This document shows positions 44,478 to 56,740 of a DNA stretch of 64,000 bases, one piece after another. Both the position numbers and the translations under genes were made by a program. The notes under the pieces were generated by a model. That model made no database searches. It saw nothing but the letters and a program-made list of their open reading frames with translations, and had not been told where the DNA came from. Positions within the stretch are counted from its first letter, which is position 1. The number at the start of each line of letters is the position of its first letter. Origin of the DNA: Takakia lepidozioides (Eukaryota; Streptophyta; Takakiopsida; Takakiales; Takakiaceae); NCBI GenBank assembly GCA_030704615.1, contig CM060734.1, forward strand, positions 49,988,042-50,052,041, given 5' to 3'.

Positions 44478-46290
44478 GTCATCTGTGTATTTTTTTTTAA
44501 GGTCTGTCAGGCTCGTTTTTCAGCGAGGTTTCGGATGTCTTGCTCGAGAAGAAAGTCGTTGTCGCGTGTCCATGCGTCTCCCAAGCCAGTGTTATTCATG
44601 ACGTGCTCCTAGTGTTCAATCATGACTTGCGCGATACTCAAGCCTCGGGACAAGCATTCCATGATCTATTTTTTCATATCCTCGCTAATATGTGGAACAT
44701 AGGCATATCGGGTGAACTGAAACTGGGCATCCCTGCCATGTGAGGGTTTTCCGGACACAACTAGGTGTTGTATGTTGTTATAATATGTGATGACCCCAAT
44801 GTCTGGAGCAAGATAACATTGCGAGACTTTGAAACAACAGATACAACCATGCTTGTAGGACTCGCCATATTCGCTTTTATTTCATCTTGGACCTTTATGA
44901 GGATTACTGTTTTCAGTCCCGACGTCCGGACCTCCTCGCTGGACATTCGGATCCCTGACAGTCACATTGCGCTTGTCCTCTGGACCATAACAACACTGAT
45001 ACCTAGAGAGGGTCGTATTGGAATATGTCATCGACACCCATGTCGTTCGGGAAGCATGTAAGGACAACATGAACCCTATCTACATCAACATGTACATGTG
45101 GCACAAACACAGGAAGAAAGGGAAAGTAAGGCAATATGATACATACATGACAAAGGTTAGATATGTGTTAGCTCTTAGAGCTCTTCGCGTTCCAGGCTTT
45201 GCGGAAACATGCACATTTATGTAAACTAATTGAATGGAACATCCGTCTCTACTTTCCTCTCCAAGTACAAAGTCGGCCACTCTCTCCCATGGAATACATG
45301 CCGTATGGACTTACACTTGAGATCCATTGTATCCAGACCGAGTTTTGTTTTTCCAGTACAGATCTTCACAGGAAAATGACCCATTCTATGGTGTTTGAAG
45401 ACATTGTCGAAGTGGATGTATAAGAAAGCCTTCAGGTTTGGCATTGACAGCCGCTACCATATATACTATAGGACCCCTTCGCGCACACTTCAGCACTTGC
45501 AATATGACCTGCAATGGAAGCGAAGGACGACAGCACACACGTAAATCCAGACGGTCTGGATAGCAGCTTGGCTTGACGGTCAGATGCGCGCCACGTCGGT
45601 GGACCTAGCGGCGCGCAGACCCAGCCTGGGCAGACCTGATCCGACCGCGGGCAGACCCAACAGGGACTGCGCGCGGGCGGACGACACGGCAACCGTAGGC
45701 AGGGGCGGCGGACCGCGGGCCTTGCGACCGCGCTGGGCGGGCCGGGGGCGACTCTACGTCTGTGGAGTGCCTGGCCCACACGTGAGACGTAAAGACCCAA
45801 TTATTAAAAAATGAGGGGCATAATTTCATAGGTCCTATTTGTTCAAACTATGGTTAGCTAACCAGCGGCTAGCCTGACCTCAACACGTTCTGTAGACCAG
45901 TTATCTATGGATGAATGAAGCCAGGAACACGTGTCTCATCCAGGAGAGCGAGAATATAGGACTTGTGTGAACCAATGGACAGAAGGATTATCCTGCGTTG
46001 CGTTCCCTCATTGGATACACGTTCCCCAACTGCGGGAAGGAGGAATGCCACATCTTCGGCCGTTGGATTCTCCGTACAGCTCCAGATGGCAGCGATTGGG
46101 AATGGAACGCGCGCCGATGCCGCAGCCATAATCCCGGGTTGGTCGTTAGGAACATGTGCGATCGATGAGAGATGGATGAGAACCGGATGAGAACCGGACG
46201 AGATCGATGAGGTGTTGTTAGTGTCTTTTTGGTTCAGGGTTCAACTCCAGACAGGATAGCATGATGGAGAATACACGAAGAAGTAGAGGA
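44478..46290. other. Unassigned region before the acyltransferase gene
   Basis: An open frame at 45018-45224 (YINMYMWHKHRKKGKVRQYD) is not recognised. Positions 45580-45790 are strongly GC-rich with CGCGGGCGGAC-like motifs, which open frames by composition. No gene is supported. Confidence 0.3.
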
Positions 46291-46291
46291 A

Positions 46292-46297
46292 TATAAA
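46292..46297 (+). promoter_or_regulatory. TATA box of the acyltransferase gene
   Basis: TATAAA lies about 210 bases before the start codon at 46505. This would place transcription start near 46320-46330 and give a leader of about 180 bases. The leader contains upstream ATGs out of frame. Confidence 0.5.
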
Positions 46298-46504
46298 GTA
46301 GCGAGTCGACGAGCTTTGTCTGAAAGCAAGCGAGGTGGGAGAGATGGGAGAGACGATCATGGTGTCTGTGATGTCAGGGCTTGTCGTTTGTCCAGTCATG
46401 CTCTCGAGTACTTGAAGGTGTTGGAAAGGGCTCTGGGGTTCTTTGCAGAAATTTTTTTAGAGGAGAGACTGAGGTGGACGAGGAGGAGCAGGCGGACTGG
46501 AGCT

Positions 46505-49500
46505 ATGGAGGGGGGGTTCACCTTCATCGCCCTTCCCCTGGGGCTTATGTTCCTTTTTTCGGGGTTTATCGTCAATGCATTCCAGGTCGTGCATCAGACC
46601 ATATGCTTGTTGTTCTTGTGTGTTGGAAAAATCTAGGTCTTGGTTTTGGAAATGTTTGGTGCATCCCGTGATTTGTGACGGGAGCCGTCTTTGTGGGCAG
46701 ATTGTGGGCTTTGACTGGTGGAATTCGTGCAGTTGTTGGCAATGTTGCTGCTGCTGCCGTTTTCAAGAAACGCATACAGGATTGCCAACGTGTGGATGAT
46801 GGAGGCCCTTTGGTCGCAGCTGGTGTGGATGCTTGATTGGTGGGCAGGTGTTAAGGTCTGACGTCTTCCACTCCTTTCTGGACTGTTCTTGAAAAACTCC
46901 TCCCCACTCCTATCTCACCTGGCTCGACCTCTCTATCTCCACCTTCCTCACCGGACCTCCAGCCAGCCTGGGAACACTCAATTATGCAGGTAATCTTGTT
47001 CACTAAGTGCTCGTAACAGAGGTACTGCGGACAGAGTAGTGATAGTGGTTTGGCCATGTCTGCAGGTGCGCATCTATGCAGATGCAGAGACATGGAAGTA
47101 TATGGGTAAGTTTGCTGCAACACATATTCTTTACTGTGAGAGGGCTGAATTTTTTTCCAAATGAAAATCTCACAAGACTGGGAGTTGTCGAATTGGTTCT
47201 GCTTGAGGTTTCTTGGATCCAGGGATCTGTTATTTTGGGAAGGCGATCATTCAAAAACAAGTTCCCCTGAGTCCCCTCTGCTAACACAAAGCTGATGACG
47301 GGAGCTTACGGAAAAATCAGTTGTGTTAAGGTATGAATCGCATTGTGCACATTATTGGAATGTGGCAGGTACTGAACATGCCCTCGTCATTTGCAACCAC
47401 CGCAGTGATATCGATTGGCTAGTGGGGTGGGTCCTTGCTCAGGTTCGTGACCTCTCTCCTCCCCTCTCAATCCTTGCCCACCTTTTCTTAGGCCCTCAAA
47501 ACTAGGTCTGTGACTACTAACCAAGGTTACTACTTACCCAATTGAGTATCCATACACTGCTGTTTTACTTTCAACTCTAGGGTTGACCTTCTTATATTGG
47601 TATTCCATAGCATTCACAACCAATGTAGACAGTAATTGGAAGGTAGTATTAAGTGGTGCTGAAGAAATGGACGTTGCTGGAAGCTGACAAGTGAGGGTGG
47701 CTGTGTATGTTTGCTGCAGCGCTGTGGATGCCTTGGTGGCACTCGAGCTGTTATGAAGAAGTCTACCCAGTTTCTGCCGGTCTCCATCTGTCTCTCACAA
47801 ACTCATTTGCTCTTTGTGGACCTTAGGAAGTTCCTTTCTTTCTTTCTCTGGATGCACTTTCTTGTTTGCATTTGGCTAGAGAGAAGCTCAATTTTACAAG
47901 ATGTTGTTGGCTGTAATAGAGCGGCTGTCTTATCCTGCAGGTAGCATGGCTCTTAACGACTTTCTTTCATTTTATATTTTGTACTACATAGCACTCTTCT
48001 TGTTTGCTCCCTATGGGTATTGATTTGCTCATTGTGAGCAGAGCATTCCAAGTTCTCTCAACCGAGAAAACCTCATGGGTGGTTCAGGATCTTGATGAGA
48101 TGCCAAAAGGGTGACAGTGTTGAAAGATTCTGGATCATGGTGGGTTGGCAGGTCCTTGGCTGGTCCATGTGGTTCTCAGAGTACCTTTTCTTGGCCAGGG
48201 ATTGGGCCAAGGATGAAAGCACACTTAAGGTGAGGCTTCTCTCTGCAGCTCAGTAATCCTTCTGTCTTTAGTCATGAGGGAAACCTTGTGTCTGTCTGAT
48301 ATTAGACGTTAAAGTGGACTCCTGATGAGTTCAAGGACGAGTAAGGTAATAGTAAATGACACAGCATGGATTATTGCAGGGAGGATTTGAGCGATTGGAT
48401 GGGTTCCCTCGGCCCCTGTGGGTAGCTCTCTTTGTGGAGGGCACCCGGTTTACAAAAGCGAAGCTAGTGGCAGCTCAGGAGTATGCTGCTTCTGTTGGGA
48501 GGCGCATTCCTCAGAATGTGCTCATTCCCCGGACTAAGGCAAGTCCTTCTTCTCCTCTCTATATATTGTCTATTATCAGCTACTGTATTTTAAGGCCTTG
48601 AAGCCAGACCAACCTGCCAAGCAGGCCAATTCTTGGCTGCAGCAGAGGATAGATGAAATGGTTGAGTCCTGCAACATCTCAAGACCCATACCTCTGATCG
48701 TCTCATCTGTAAGACTTTTCTGTTTCCCAGATGTGCCTTTCTGTTCATTACCGCTGGATGTAATTCTTCCCAGATGGACAATGATGTCAGAATGGGATTG
48801 CAGTTCTCTCAAAGTGAAGGAAATTATAAGTGCAAGATTGAGGTCTACTGTAGAAAGGCATTCCTCTTACAAAGAAAGAACTACAAGGAGAGACACAGAT
48901 TTGCCAGTGATTCTTTCTTGCTCATTGCAATGGGTTGCAGGGGTTTGTATCTGCAGTTCAGAACCTGCGTGGGTTTGTGCCAGCTGTATATGATATTACA
49001 GTCGCAATCTCCAAGGATGCGCAGGATCCGACCATGTTACGAATACTCAAGGGTCAGCCGTCAGTGGTAGGAATGGCAAAAAATTGTTTAACCTTCTTTC
49101 TCAAGGCACCATGTTGACCTAAAAATAGTGCTTGGTGACTTGCACTCGAGAAGGGAGCAATAATTTAGAGGGGCTAGAGAGTATGTGACAGGTATTGGAC
49201 AACATGCTTATGAGTAGGCTATTTACTGGTAAATGTCTTCGACTTTAAACAGTGGGAGTCTTGTACTGGCACATATCTGTTTCCGCTTTTGGGACTAATG
49301 AAGAGCTGGAGTTTGACCACTTTATCCCCCTCTTACCCCTAAACAGAAAAGAGTTGGGATTTTGCTGACAGCATGGGGTATGTTATGGGCAGGTCCATGT
49401 CTATGCTAGGCGGGTGCCTATGGAGGAGCTCCCACAGTCGGAGGAAGGATTAGCAGAGTGGTGCCGAGAGGCTTTCCATACTAAGGTGCTTTTTAATCTG

Positions 49501-51419
49501 GCATCTAATTTGTCACCAGGTCATGATAAGACCTGCAATATTAGTCAGTACTCATACTACCATCCTAGCATCCATATATCGGCACCAGTATTATGAATGT
49601 TCTTCCCCTGTGTCTTCCCCTGTATCTGTCTCTTGAGGCTGAGGACCTTAAGGATGATCTCAAGGGCCTACCCTCAGCACTAGACCGAAATCTCAGGAAG
49701 CCTACCTTTCAAAAGTAACCAAATGCAGAGAGGAAGAGGAGATTGAAATGGCCCGATGTGTGGGCCGCCTGAAGACAATATCCATTTTCTGATACATTGT
49801 CGGGGATATTGTCATCAGAGAGTGGCCCCTCCTCAGGAAGATCAAGAACATTGTCCCAGCACCTCTGTTCAATTGCTGGGCAGCTTGCTTGAGTGAAGGG
49901 CTTTCTAGAGGAAACTGGAAAACCCGAACTAGTGGTCTCTCCCATGGTATGCCACACTACTGGAGTGAGCCCCTTATAAAGGTAGCTACTTTTCCCTTTT
50001 GTTCCGCTGAAAGCGTGCGCAGGGTCTATGGCCACAAGGTTATGGCAAGCAACGTCTTATTACTATATTCTATCTCTGTCTCTGTGCAGTGTTGAAATGC
50101 ACATGCTGTCTGGTCTGCTGTGAATGGCAGCTCTCAACTAACAGCTGAATTCTTCAATTGCTGATACTGTACATGAGGGGTTCGATGATTTCTGGCGGTC
50201 TCGTATCCTGGCTGATTTCGTCTCCTGATTGGTGCACATGGAGCATAGTGAATGGTTTAAAGACCTAATTATATTCTTGCAATTAAGTATAACACCTCTT
50301 TTGTGGTCAAAGCATATCTCATTAAAGGAAAAAATTCAGTACACCCTGATGCTACGGGTTTACATGTGTGATTGGATATTATGGATGGAGTGGAACAGGA
50401 CACAATGTTGGAACAGCATGGAAAGGAGAATACATTCGGAGAGGAGATGTATATACCCGTCCCACGGTCTATCCTTCCCCTTGTTGTAAGTCATGTCACC
50501 TTGTTTGGAGCTTTATGAATCCTCAGCATGTATCCACCTATCCATGTATACATCTATCTCTCATGAATACAATATCATCCCATTCTGGCAACTGAGTAAC
50601 AGTGCTGTCATCGTGACATATGCCAGCTTTGTTGGAATGGTGGCTAAATAAGCAGTGCTGGAATCAACTATCTTGGCAAGAGCACTATGGCAGTTTGGGC
50701 TGATGAGTTCCCATACTCACGAGAGCAGTTACCCACAGCTGTTTGGGACGGTTGATATTCCATTGGTGCTATGTTGTATGTCATAGTCAATGCTCAAGAT
50801 ACGGGTCATTCTGTGGTGGGTGAGAGAACAGCATGATACTATGTAGGGATGTCAATGGTAGTAATCGTTGGGCAGGCCTGCGGGTGTGTGTATGGATGGA
50901 ATGCAGATTGTAATTTGCTGGGCGAGCTTATTGCTGACAGCAGCCGCATGGTTGCTATGGCCTGTGTTGTCCACTTGGCAAGGGATTGCATGGGTCAGCG
51001 GCGGTCTCCTTGTAGCAGTTATGTTGATTCAGGTTGGGGTTTCCTATACAGATTTCTGTTTTGCTCACTCTCTTCTGGTTGCCTTTCCCCTTACCTTCTA
51101 CCCACCCAAGAGATAGGGGAGTGTGTGTGATTTCCATAGCCTTGTTACCATGGATGTTGTGCCTAGCTTTTGTAGACCCGGAAAGGGTGGAGTAGGAGGG
51201 CATTATGAGAAGAGAAAAGCCTATTCAGTTCGTCTGCAAACCTCTCAGATTCTGTTATGCTCGAACCAAAGAATTCCAATTCTGTTAACTCAAATCTTCT
51301 TGTGAGTGGCGCAGGTGCTAGTCATGTCATCTCAATCGGAACGAAGTACAGATCCAGCAGCCAAGCGAAATAAGCTCACACACCCAGCTGCTGTGTCTGA
51401 TGAGCGAAAACAAAACTAA
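46505..51419 (+). CDS. LPAT2: 1-acyl-sn-glycerol-3-phosphate acyltransferase (LPAT2 type), 12 exons, intact
   Basis: Exons are 46505-46585, 46733-46855, 47066-47105, 47369-47442, 47720-47779, 48152-48229, 48380-48538, 48941-49066, 49393-49485, 50399-50485, 50907-51032 and 51315-51419. They join without a break into 383 residues, against about 389 in Arabidopsis LPAT2. The enzyme moves an acyl group from acyl-CoA to lysophosphatidic acid, making phosphatidic acid in the ER. The catalytic block NHRSDID is in exon 4 and the substrate block [11 protein letters not shown] in exon 7. Hydrophobic segments lie in exon 1 ([17 protein letters not shown]), exon 2 ([20 protein letters not shown]) and exon 11 ([14 protein letters not shown]). 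The C-terminus has SQSERS as in plant LPAT2. All introns are GT-AG except intron 7, which begins GCAAGT. The start is the first in-frame ATG. This is the clearest live multi-exon gene in the window. Confidence 0.96.
48539..48940 (+). other. LPAT2 intron 7 (GC-AG) with open frames
   Basis: The intron starts AAG|GCAAGT and ends GGTTGCAG. It contains plus-strand open frames, including one at 48598-48720 ([20 protein letters not shown]) followed by a GTAAGA donor-like site. These look protein-like but are not recognised. They could be an alternative exon or an inserted gene scrap. Confidence 0.4.
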
Positions 51420-51543
51420 GGGTGACCTCCCTCAGCAATCTCATCACTCTCGCCATCTGGAAAGTTGTACTCTTTAGGTCTGTTTGTTGCAGCCTTGTCA
51501 TTGACACCCTGGGCTCATTTTACATATAGAGATTTTCTGTAGT

Positions 51544-51549
51544 AATAAA
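51544..51549 (+). terminator. Polyadenylation signal of LPAT2
   Basis: AATAAA about 125 bases after the stop codon, in a T-rich 3' flank. Confidence 0.5.
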
Positions 51550-52500
51550 CCAAACAGCTGTATTGGACAAGTTACCCATGGGTTTCATCCACCCTTTGAT
51601 TTGCGCATGTGGGTATTTTTTCTTGTGATTACCAATCTTAAGTGCGATTAGAATGGACCATTTTGAACCAAACAACTAATTTTTTCAAATTGCCAATGTG
51701 TGACCATCCCTTGGGACAGTACCATGGCTTCGCATTGAAGCTCAATGTGCAGCGTCAGTAAATTTATTCTCACTCTCTGCTTGTACTACAGTAAACTGGC
51801 CGGGGAGCAATACAGTCATTTTATATTCTAGAAAAACCCAATTTGCTATGTTTCATGAAAGTCCAGTGACAAAAAACGAGGATGCACCCTACCCATTGAG
51901 GGCTTTCCAGCAGCGGTATCAAGACCCCTTCATCTTAGCTCCCCACTAGGGTAGCTGGTGGCCCAGTGTCCAGTTCATCTAATTCCAAGTGCAATGCCCT
52001 ATGTATACAGAGACCCTCATGTTTGGGAGATCTGGGCCTAGGATAGCCTGTGCCATTGGCACATGTGTTAAGAATTGAAATCTAAGCCCATGTGTAATCC
52101 CCTATGTATCCAAGTGCCTCTCCTATGTCAAGGGCCATGTATGAAGAATTGAATCTAAGCCCAAGTGCAATTTCCTATGCCCAAGTTCTTATCCCATGTA
52201 GCGGCCCAAATGCGACCGCCAGTCCAATGTAATCAAAGTCCCTGTCCATCCAGAGACCTTGCAGTCTGGGAGATTTCCTCCAACAAAGCCTACTTTGCTA
52301 ATTTTGCAATCTCCCGTGTCAAGGCTTTGTATATTGATATATCCACTTTGCTGTTTTTTGTGCGAATTTTCAGAGACCAAAAGTACTTGAATTTCCAAAT
52401 TTCCCACATGAAGGGCCAGTCACAGTTCCAGGAAAGCTCACTTTGCTAATTTTCTCGATTTTTCAGAGTCCCAATGTACTTGAATTCCCATATCTGGTCC
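51550..52500. other. 3' flank of LPAT2 with degenerate repeats
   Basis: No gene. Phrases such as AAGTGCAAT(G/T)(C/T)CCTATG and GAATTGAA(A)TCTAAGCCCA recur between 51980 and 52200, which indicates a degraded tandem repeat. Confidence 0.4.
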
Positions 52501-52527
52501 AAAAATCATGAGACCAAGCCCGGGCCT

Positions 52528-52605
52528 CCTTCATCGAGGGCTTTCCTTCATCGAGGGCTTTCCAACCCTTCATCGAGGGCTTTCCTTCATCGAGGGCTTT
52601 CCAAC
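52528..52605. repeat. Tandem repeat, CCTTCATCGAGGGCTTTCC, four units
   Basis: Four near-perfect 19-bp units, arranged as two pairs with a short AACC insert between pairs. A related CATTGAGGGCTTTCCAGC occurs at 51896. It opens a false frame. Confidence 0.85.
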
Positions 52606-52639
52606 GGCACCCGGGGGCTGGGACCCCGCGGTTTGGAAG

Positions 52640-52832
52640 ATCTCAACAACGCTACAAAACAAAACAAACGAATGTACTTCTCACTTCATATATTGATTGT
52701 GGTTCTATGGAAGGTTCCCCCATTATACTTCCTAATGGCCTCCAAGAGGTTATTTTTTCCTCATGTCTTTTTTATTTCTGTTTGTTAACTTGATTATAAG
52801 GGCTCCGTCCCCTTTCTCTTTAAAAAATAAAA
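52640..52832 (+). repeat. LINE 3' tail
   Basis: AGAGGTTATTTTTTCCTCAT, then ATAAGGGCTCCGTCCCCTTT and an A-rich end. The same two phrases in the same order are found at 59325-59412. Confidence 0.6.
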
Positions 52833-55800
52833 TAAACACTCTTCTTGGATGCCTTCCAGCTTGGGAGATCTTAATGACAATCCAAAGAAAACAAAACAAA
52901 CTACCAAACTTAAATGTAACTTACACAAACTTGTGATGAGCTTCAAATGTCATTTCTCGAAGGAAAAACTGTTTATGTACATTGCCGGATTCAAACAAGC
53001 GACATGAAGATACATTTCAGCCCTGGAGGGACCATCTACCAAAGAAAAACCCTACTACAATAAAACCTTACAGGCATGACTAACGTCCACAGAAAGGTTT
53101 TGATAGTCGTGACTTCCTCCTCATCTCGGTCGTTCGTAGACAGCATGTGTGGATTGAATAATTATTTTGCATCTACTAGATAATTTCTTTCCATTTCTTT
53201 TGTCTCCCAAGCAATCGATTGCAGTTTTGACAAGAGTCGATTCTACAAGCGTGTTGTTCATCTGAAAATAAAACAAAAGACGTTCAAGACGTTCAAATTT
53301 CAGACCAGTAATTTAGTAATTTCGACTGAGCATCTTCAAAGCTTCGTCCACACAGAATGTTTCCTTTTGAAGTGACAGGGTGTTATAACGACAAGCATAT
53401 CTAATATCTTAGAAAAAACGACAATGATTTCACCGTTGCAGGCGACGATAATAAGCTTCTTTCGAAACCGTTAGCAATGAAATTCCTGTAGTAAAGACAC
53501 AATGTCCACATATTTAAGAATCTTCACCTTGGTGGATACTTCACACGCAGTTGTCCTGGTACGAGCAGTAAGTAGCAGCCATTAATACCCATATAAGAAG
53601 AGCACACATCGATTCAAGTCAAGATGCAGCTGAAATGAAATCATGTATCTAGAAGGTTCCTCTGCAGCAACAGAGCGGGGATCGAAATTTGATGGTCTCG
53701 TCGACACTGCAATGAGATTCAAGATGCATAAATGCTGTTCAGAAATATGGGTGATCCTGTATCACTCAAGTGTTATACAGGATGCTTCATTGATTTTTGC
53801 TTCACAGCAGACAAGGGTAGATCTGCTGCTATGTCACCCCAGTAGCTCAAGATGGGAAACACCTGCACCCCTACACAATTTATACTTTCGTGACCACTCG
53901 GTCACCAAGAGTGCCCACATGCTTCTAGCTTTGAATCCAACTACCCTGTGGGGTGTAGTACAATATTCTTCCCCTCGTGCTTGGAACCTCATGGCTATAT
54001 TCTCCAATCAGTATGATTAAGGAACAGTCGTTTCACAGTACTTTCACTCTTCAAAGGGAACTGGTTTCATCAATATGGCTAGGGCGTATGGTGCAAATAC
54101 TTCAAATAGCGTACACATACACAACTCGTACAAGTGAAGCCACAGTTCAATATGTCAAGCTGATTGCACTCTCTAGGACATCTATATGACTCCGACATGA
54201 GAAAAAAAACGTAAAATAAAGGTTGAGCTTGAGGTCCACTGACTTCAATTTTCCTTGAGAATCGAAAGGACTACATCTCTTACCGTCAAGAGCAGTCATA
54301 CCTACCCGAATACAATCCAATCCAAACTAAAGAGTGCGAGTTCAACGGAGGTGTTGTACCTTCACCTAACGGAATGGTTATGAAGAGAACACGGGGGATC
54401 AAGAAATACACCAAAACAGACTGAGCTTAAAGAGGCACAAAACCGCCATGGAGGGAATTCAAAAACTCGTTTTGATATCCATGCTATGACTATTTCCATT
54501 GAAGTCCCAACAGATCATCTTCTCTGGGTCAGATGCAAACCCACCTCCATCAAAAAAATCATTCTCGATTAACTGTTTTCCCCACACCTCACTTTCAGAG
54601 GCTGAAAGGAATAACGAGAATTAGAAGACTGAGGAGAAAACTTAGAATTGCACCCCATATTACAGTATGCCAGCATACAACATTTTTCCTGTTACCATCA
54701 AGTACACATTTTGAGAAATAGAACAAACCTCATCCAGGAGAAACGACGTCCGGCCATTTCAGGAAACACCAAAACCATACCTCTGTTTACTTGGCTTCAG
54801 AGACGAGTGAAGCACAAGCTGGATGGTTTGGCAGAACGACGTTAAAGCAACACACAGCAGATTATCAATGAGGGTTGTTGGCCACATCCTCAGACTCATG
54901 ATCGACAATGCCGTACCATCAATACCGATCGACAACAGTCAGGTAATAAGAGCCGATTATTAAACAACCTTCTACAGTTAACCCTTCTACCTACGGACAA
55001 TGCAATCTGAGACAAGACCGTTCAACGGTTCAATCCAAGGCGGCAACTTGGCTGTAAATCGACTGTTCCATATCTATTGCCACACTTGAGGGACCCCTAA
55101 CTGCTCCAATTGCATTAAAAATTCCCATTTTCAGACTCAACATGATCCACCCCAGAGATAACTGGACAGGCATTTCCCCTATACAGCAAGTTCTGGAGTA
55201 GACTACGACAGATACTGTGACCCTTTATCAAATCCCTCTATCTCTCCCATCAGATGTAGAGCAGCTGACATCACATCGGAGCCATATAGCCTGCACCCCC
55301 CAGCGACCAAAATGTGCAAAAGGGAAACAGGCTTGTGTGGGATCCTGGACATTAAGCATATTGTGCCAGGCTCAACTACATCTGAGGTCCTACTGTGTTG
55401 CTCCACTGTGCTCAGCTCCTTCGAGCATTGGCGGTGCATCCTACGAGCTACACCAACACCATCAACCTCTCCAATGGTTGATCCACACACAACATCATGA
55501 CCATCATCATCAACATATGCAGCCTGTAGAAACACCTCAAGAGGTTGATGTCAGTTGCTATAAAGTGAGCCAACCGAAAACACTAACAGTGAAACTCAAC
55601 TTCACATCAAAGACTTGAGATGTTTCTACAGTCTAGATATATTAACGGCGACATTCCATTCCTCGCAGACACCCGAAGATGAGGACGACAGCCTTCTCAA
55701 CCACTGGACGAGCATAGGAGAATCTTCAGGATCTGCCATTTCTGATATCAAACAAACCCGTGCTTATCCGGCGAACGCCTGAAATACACTCCAGGACCCG

Positions 55801-56467
55801 ATCAATCGATCAATCCATCCCCGAAAAGAACAGATTCAGAAGAGCCTCAAAAGCCTCAAAAGAAAGATCAAATCATTCCTCTCTCAACGCACCCCTCGTC
55901 CAGCTAACAAGACCTCAGATCTGAACGACGACAAGCCCTCTAAAACCCTCGGAAGGACGAGCAACACGGATCGCCATATCTCCCACTAAGAGTTCAAACC
56001 ACGACACGACACATATCATCCGCTTCCAAACAGAGAGCCAGCCTTTCCTCCACACATGCCACTCTCCTCCTCCCAGCGAGGCCACCATCGCCACATTCCT
56101 TGCTACCAAAAGTGCAGCAGCTGCTTCTACTCATATCCCGAACGCGGCGCGCTGTCACGATATTTCCACCTCAATTTGAAGACCTAGTTTTCCGGGCAGC
56201 CCGGGAAAAGCAAAAGCCCGTCGAGGCATGTGCGGCCTCCACGTGGACTGTCGGAGCTCCCCACTGTCCAACTTCCACCGGACAAAACCGTATACTGACC
56301 GGGTCCACCCGGTCACTCCCGTTCCCCTTACTCGCTCCCACCGTGCCCTTGGTTCCCGATTTTCTGTTCATGGCAGGGGGGCAGCTATCCAATAAGGATT
56401 TCAGGATCTTCCGAGATAAGACGGTGATACACAGAATCTCCAATCAATGATGCATTAAAAGCTTCCG
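52833..56467. other. Unassigned region
   Basis: No gene that I can support. A minus-strand ATG at 55740 opens 37 codons (MADPEDSPMLVQWLRRLSSS) after a pyrimidine-rich leader and could be a first exon. A possible second exon at about 55470-55535 begins after TTTCTACAG. The family is not recognised and the join is unproven. Confidence 0.3.
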
Positions 56468-56469
56468 TT

Positions 56470-56740
56470 TAAAGCCTCATGTGCGAGCAGCAGGATTTGA
56501 GCCCAGACGCGCCTGGGTGGCAATTAACCTGGGCCATCAATCTACTTAATGAAGGTAGCCGTTGCGGAGACAGTCGCACGGGTGTAGAGCGCACCTTTCG
56601 AGTTCGATCCCCGGTCGATGCCCGGGGAAGTGTTGAGGGTCCACCTGTTCCCGGTGTTCCCAAAGGGCGGGTCAGCAGGTCAGCCCGTGCGACGCTGGTA
56701 CAGACAGAGATGCGAAATATATGGCCATAAGGGCGGGCTG
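56470..56740. repeat. tRNA-like (SINE-type) repeat candidate
   Basis: GAGTTCGATCCCCGG (about 56599-56613, plus) resembles a tRNA B box. On the minus strand GGGCTCAAATCCTGC (about 56489-56503) also resembles one. A clear A box and poly(A) tail are not seen, so the SINE call is weak. Confidence 0.3.

Noticed and set aside
45584-45829. GC-rich open frames on both strands
   Set aside because: Opened by base composition (few stop codons in GC-rich DNA). No homologous protein pattern.
52528-52605. CRISPR-like array
   Set aside because: The units are directly adjacent or separated by only four bases, with no unique spacers, in a plant nuclear context. It is a simple tandem repeat.
55915-56109. Minus-strand 64-codon frame near 56 kb
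   Set aside because: No domain or gene context. The likelier signal nearby is the short MADPEDSP frame, which is itself unproven.
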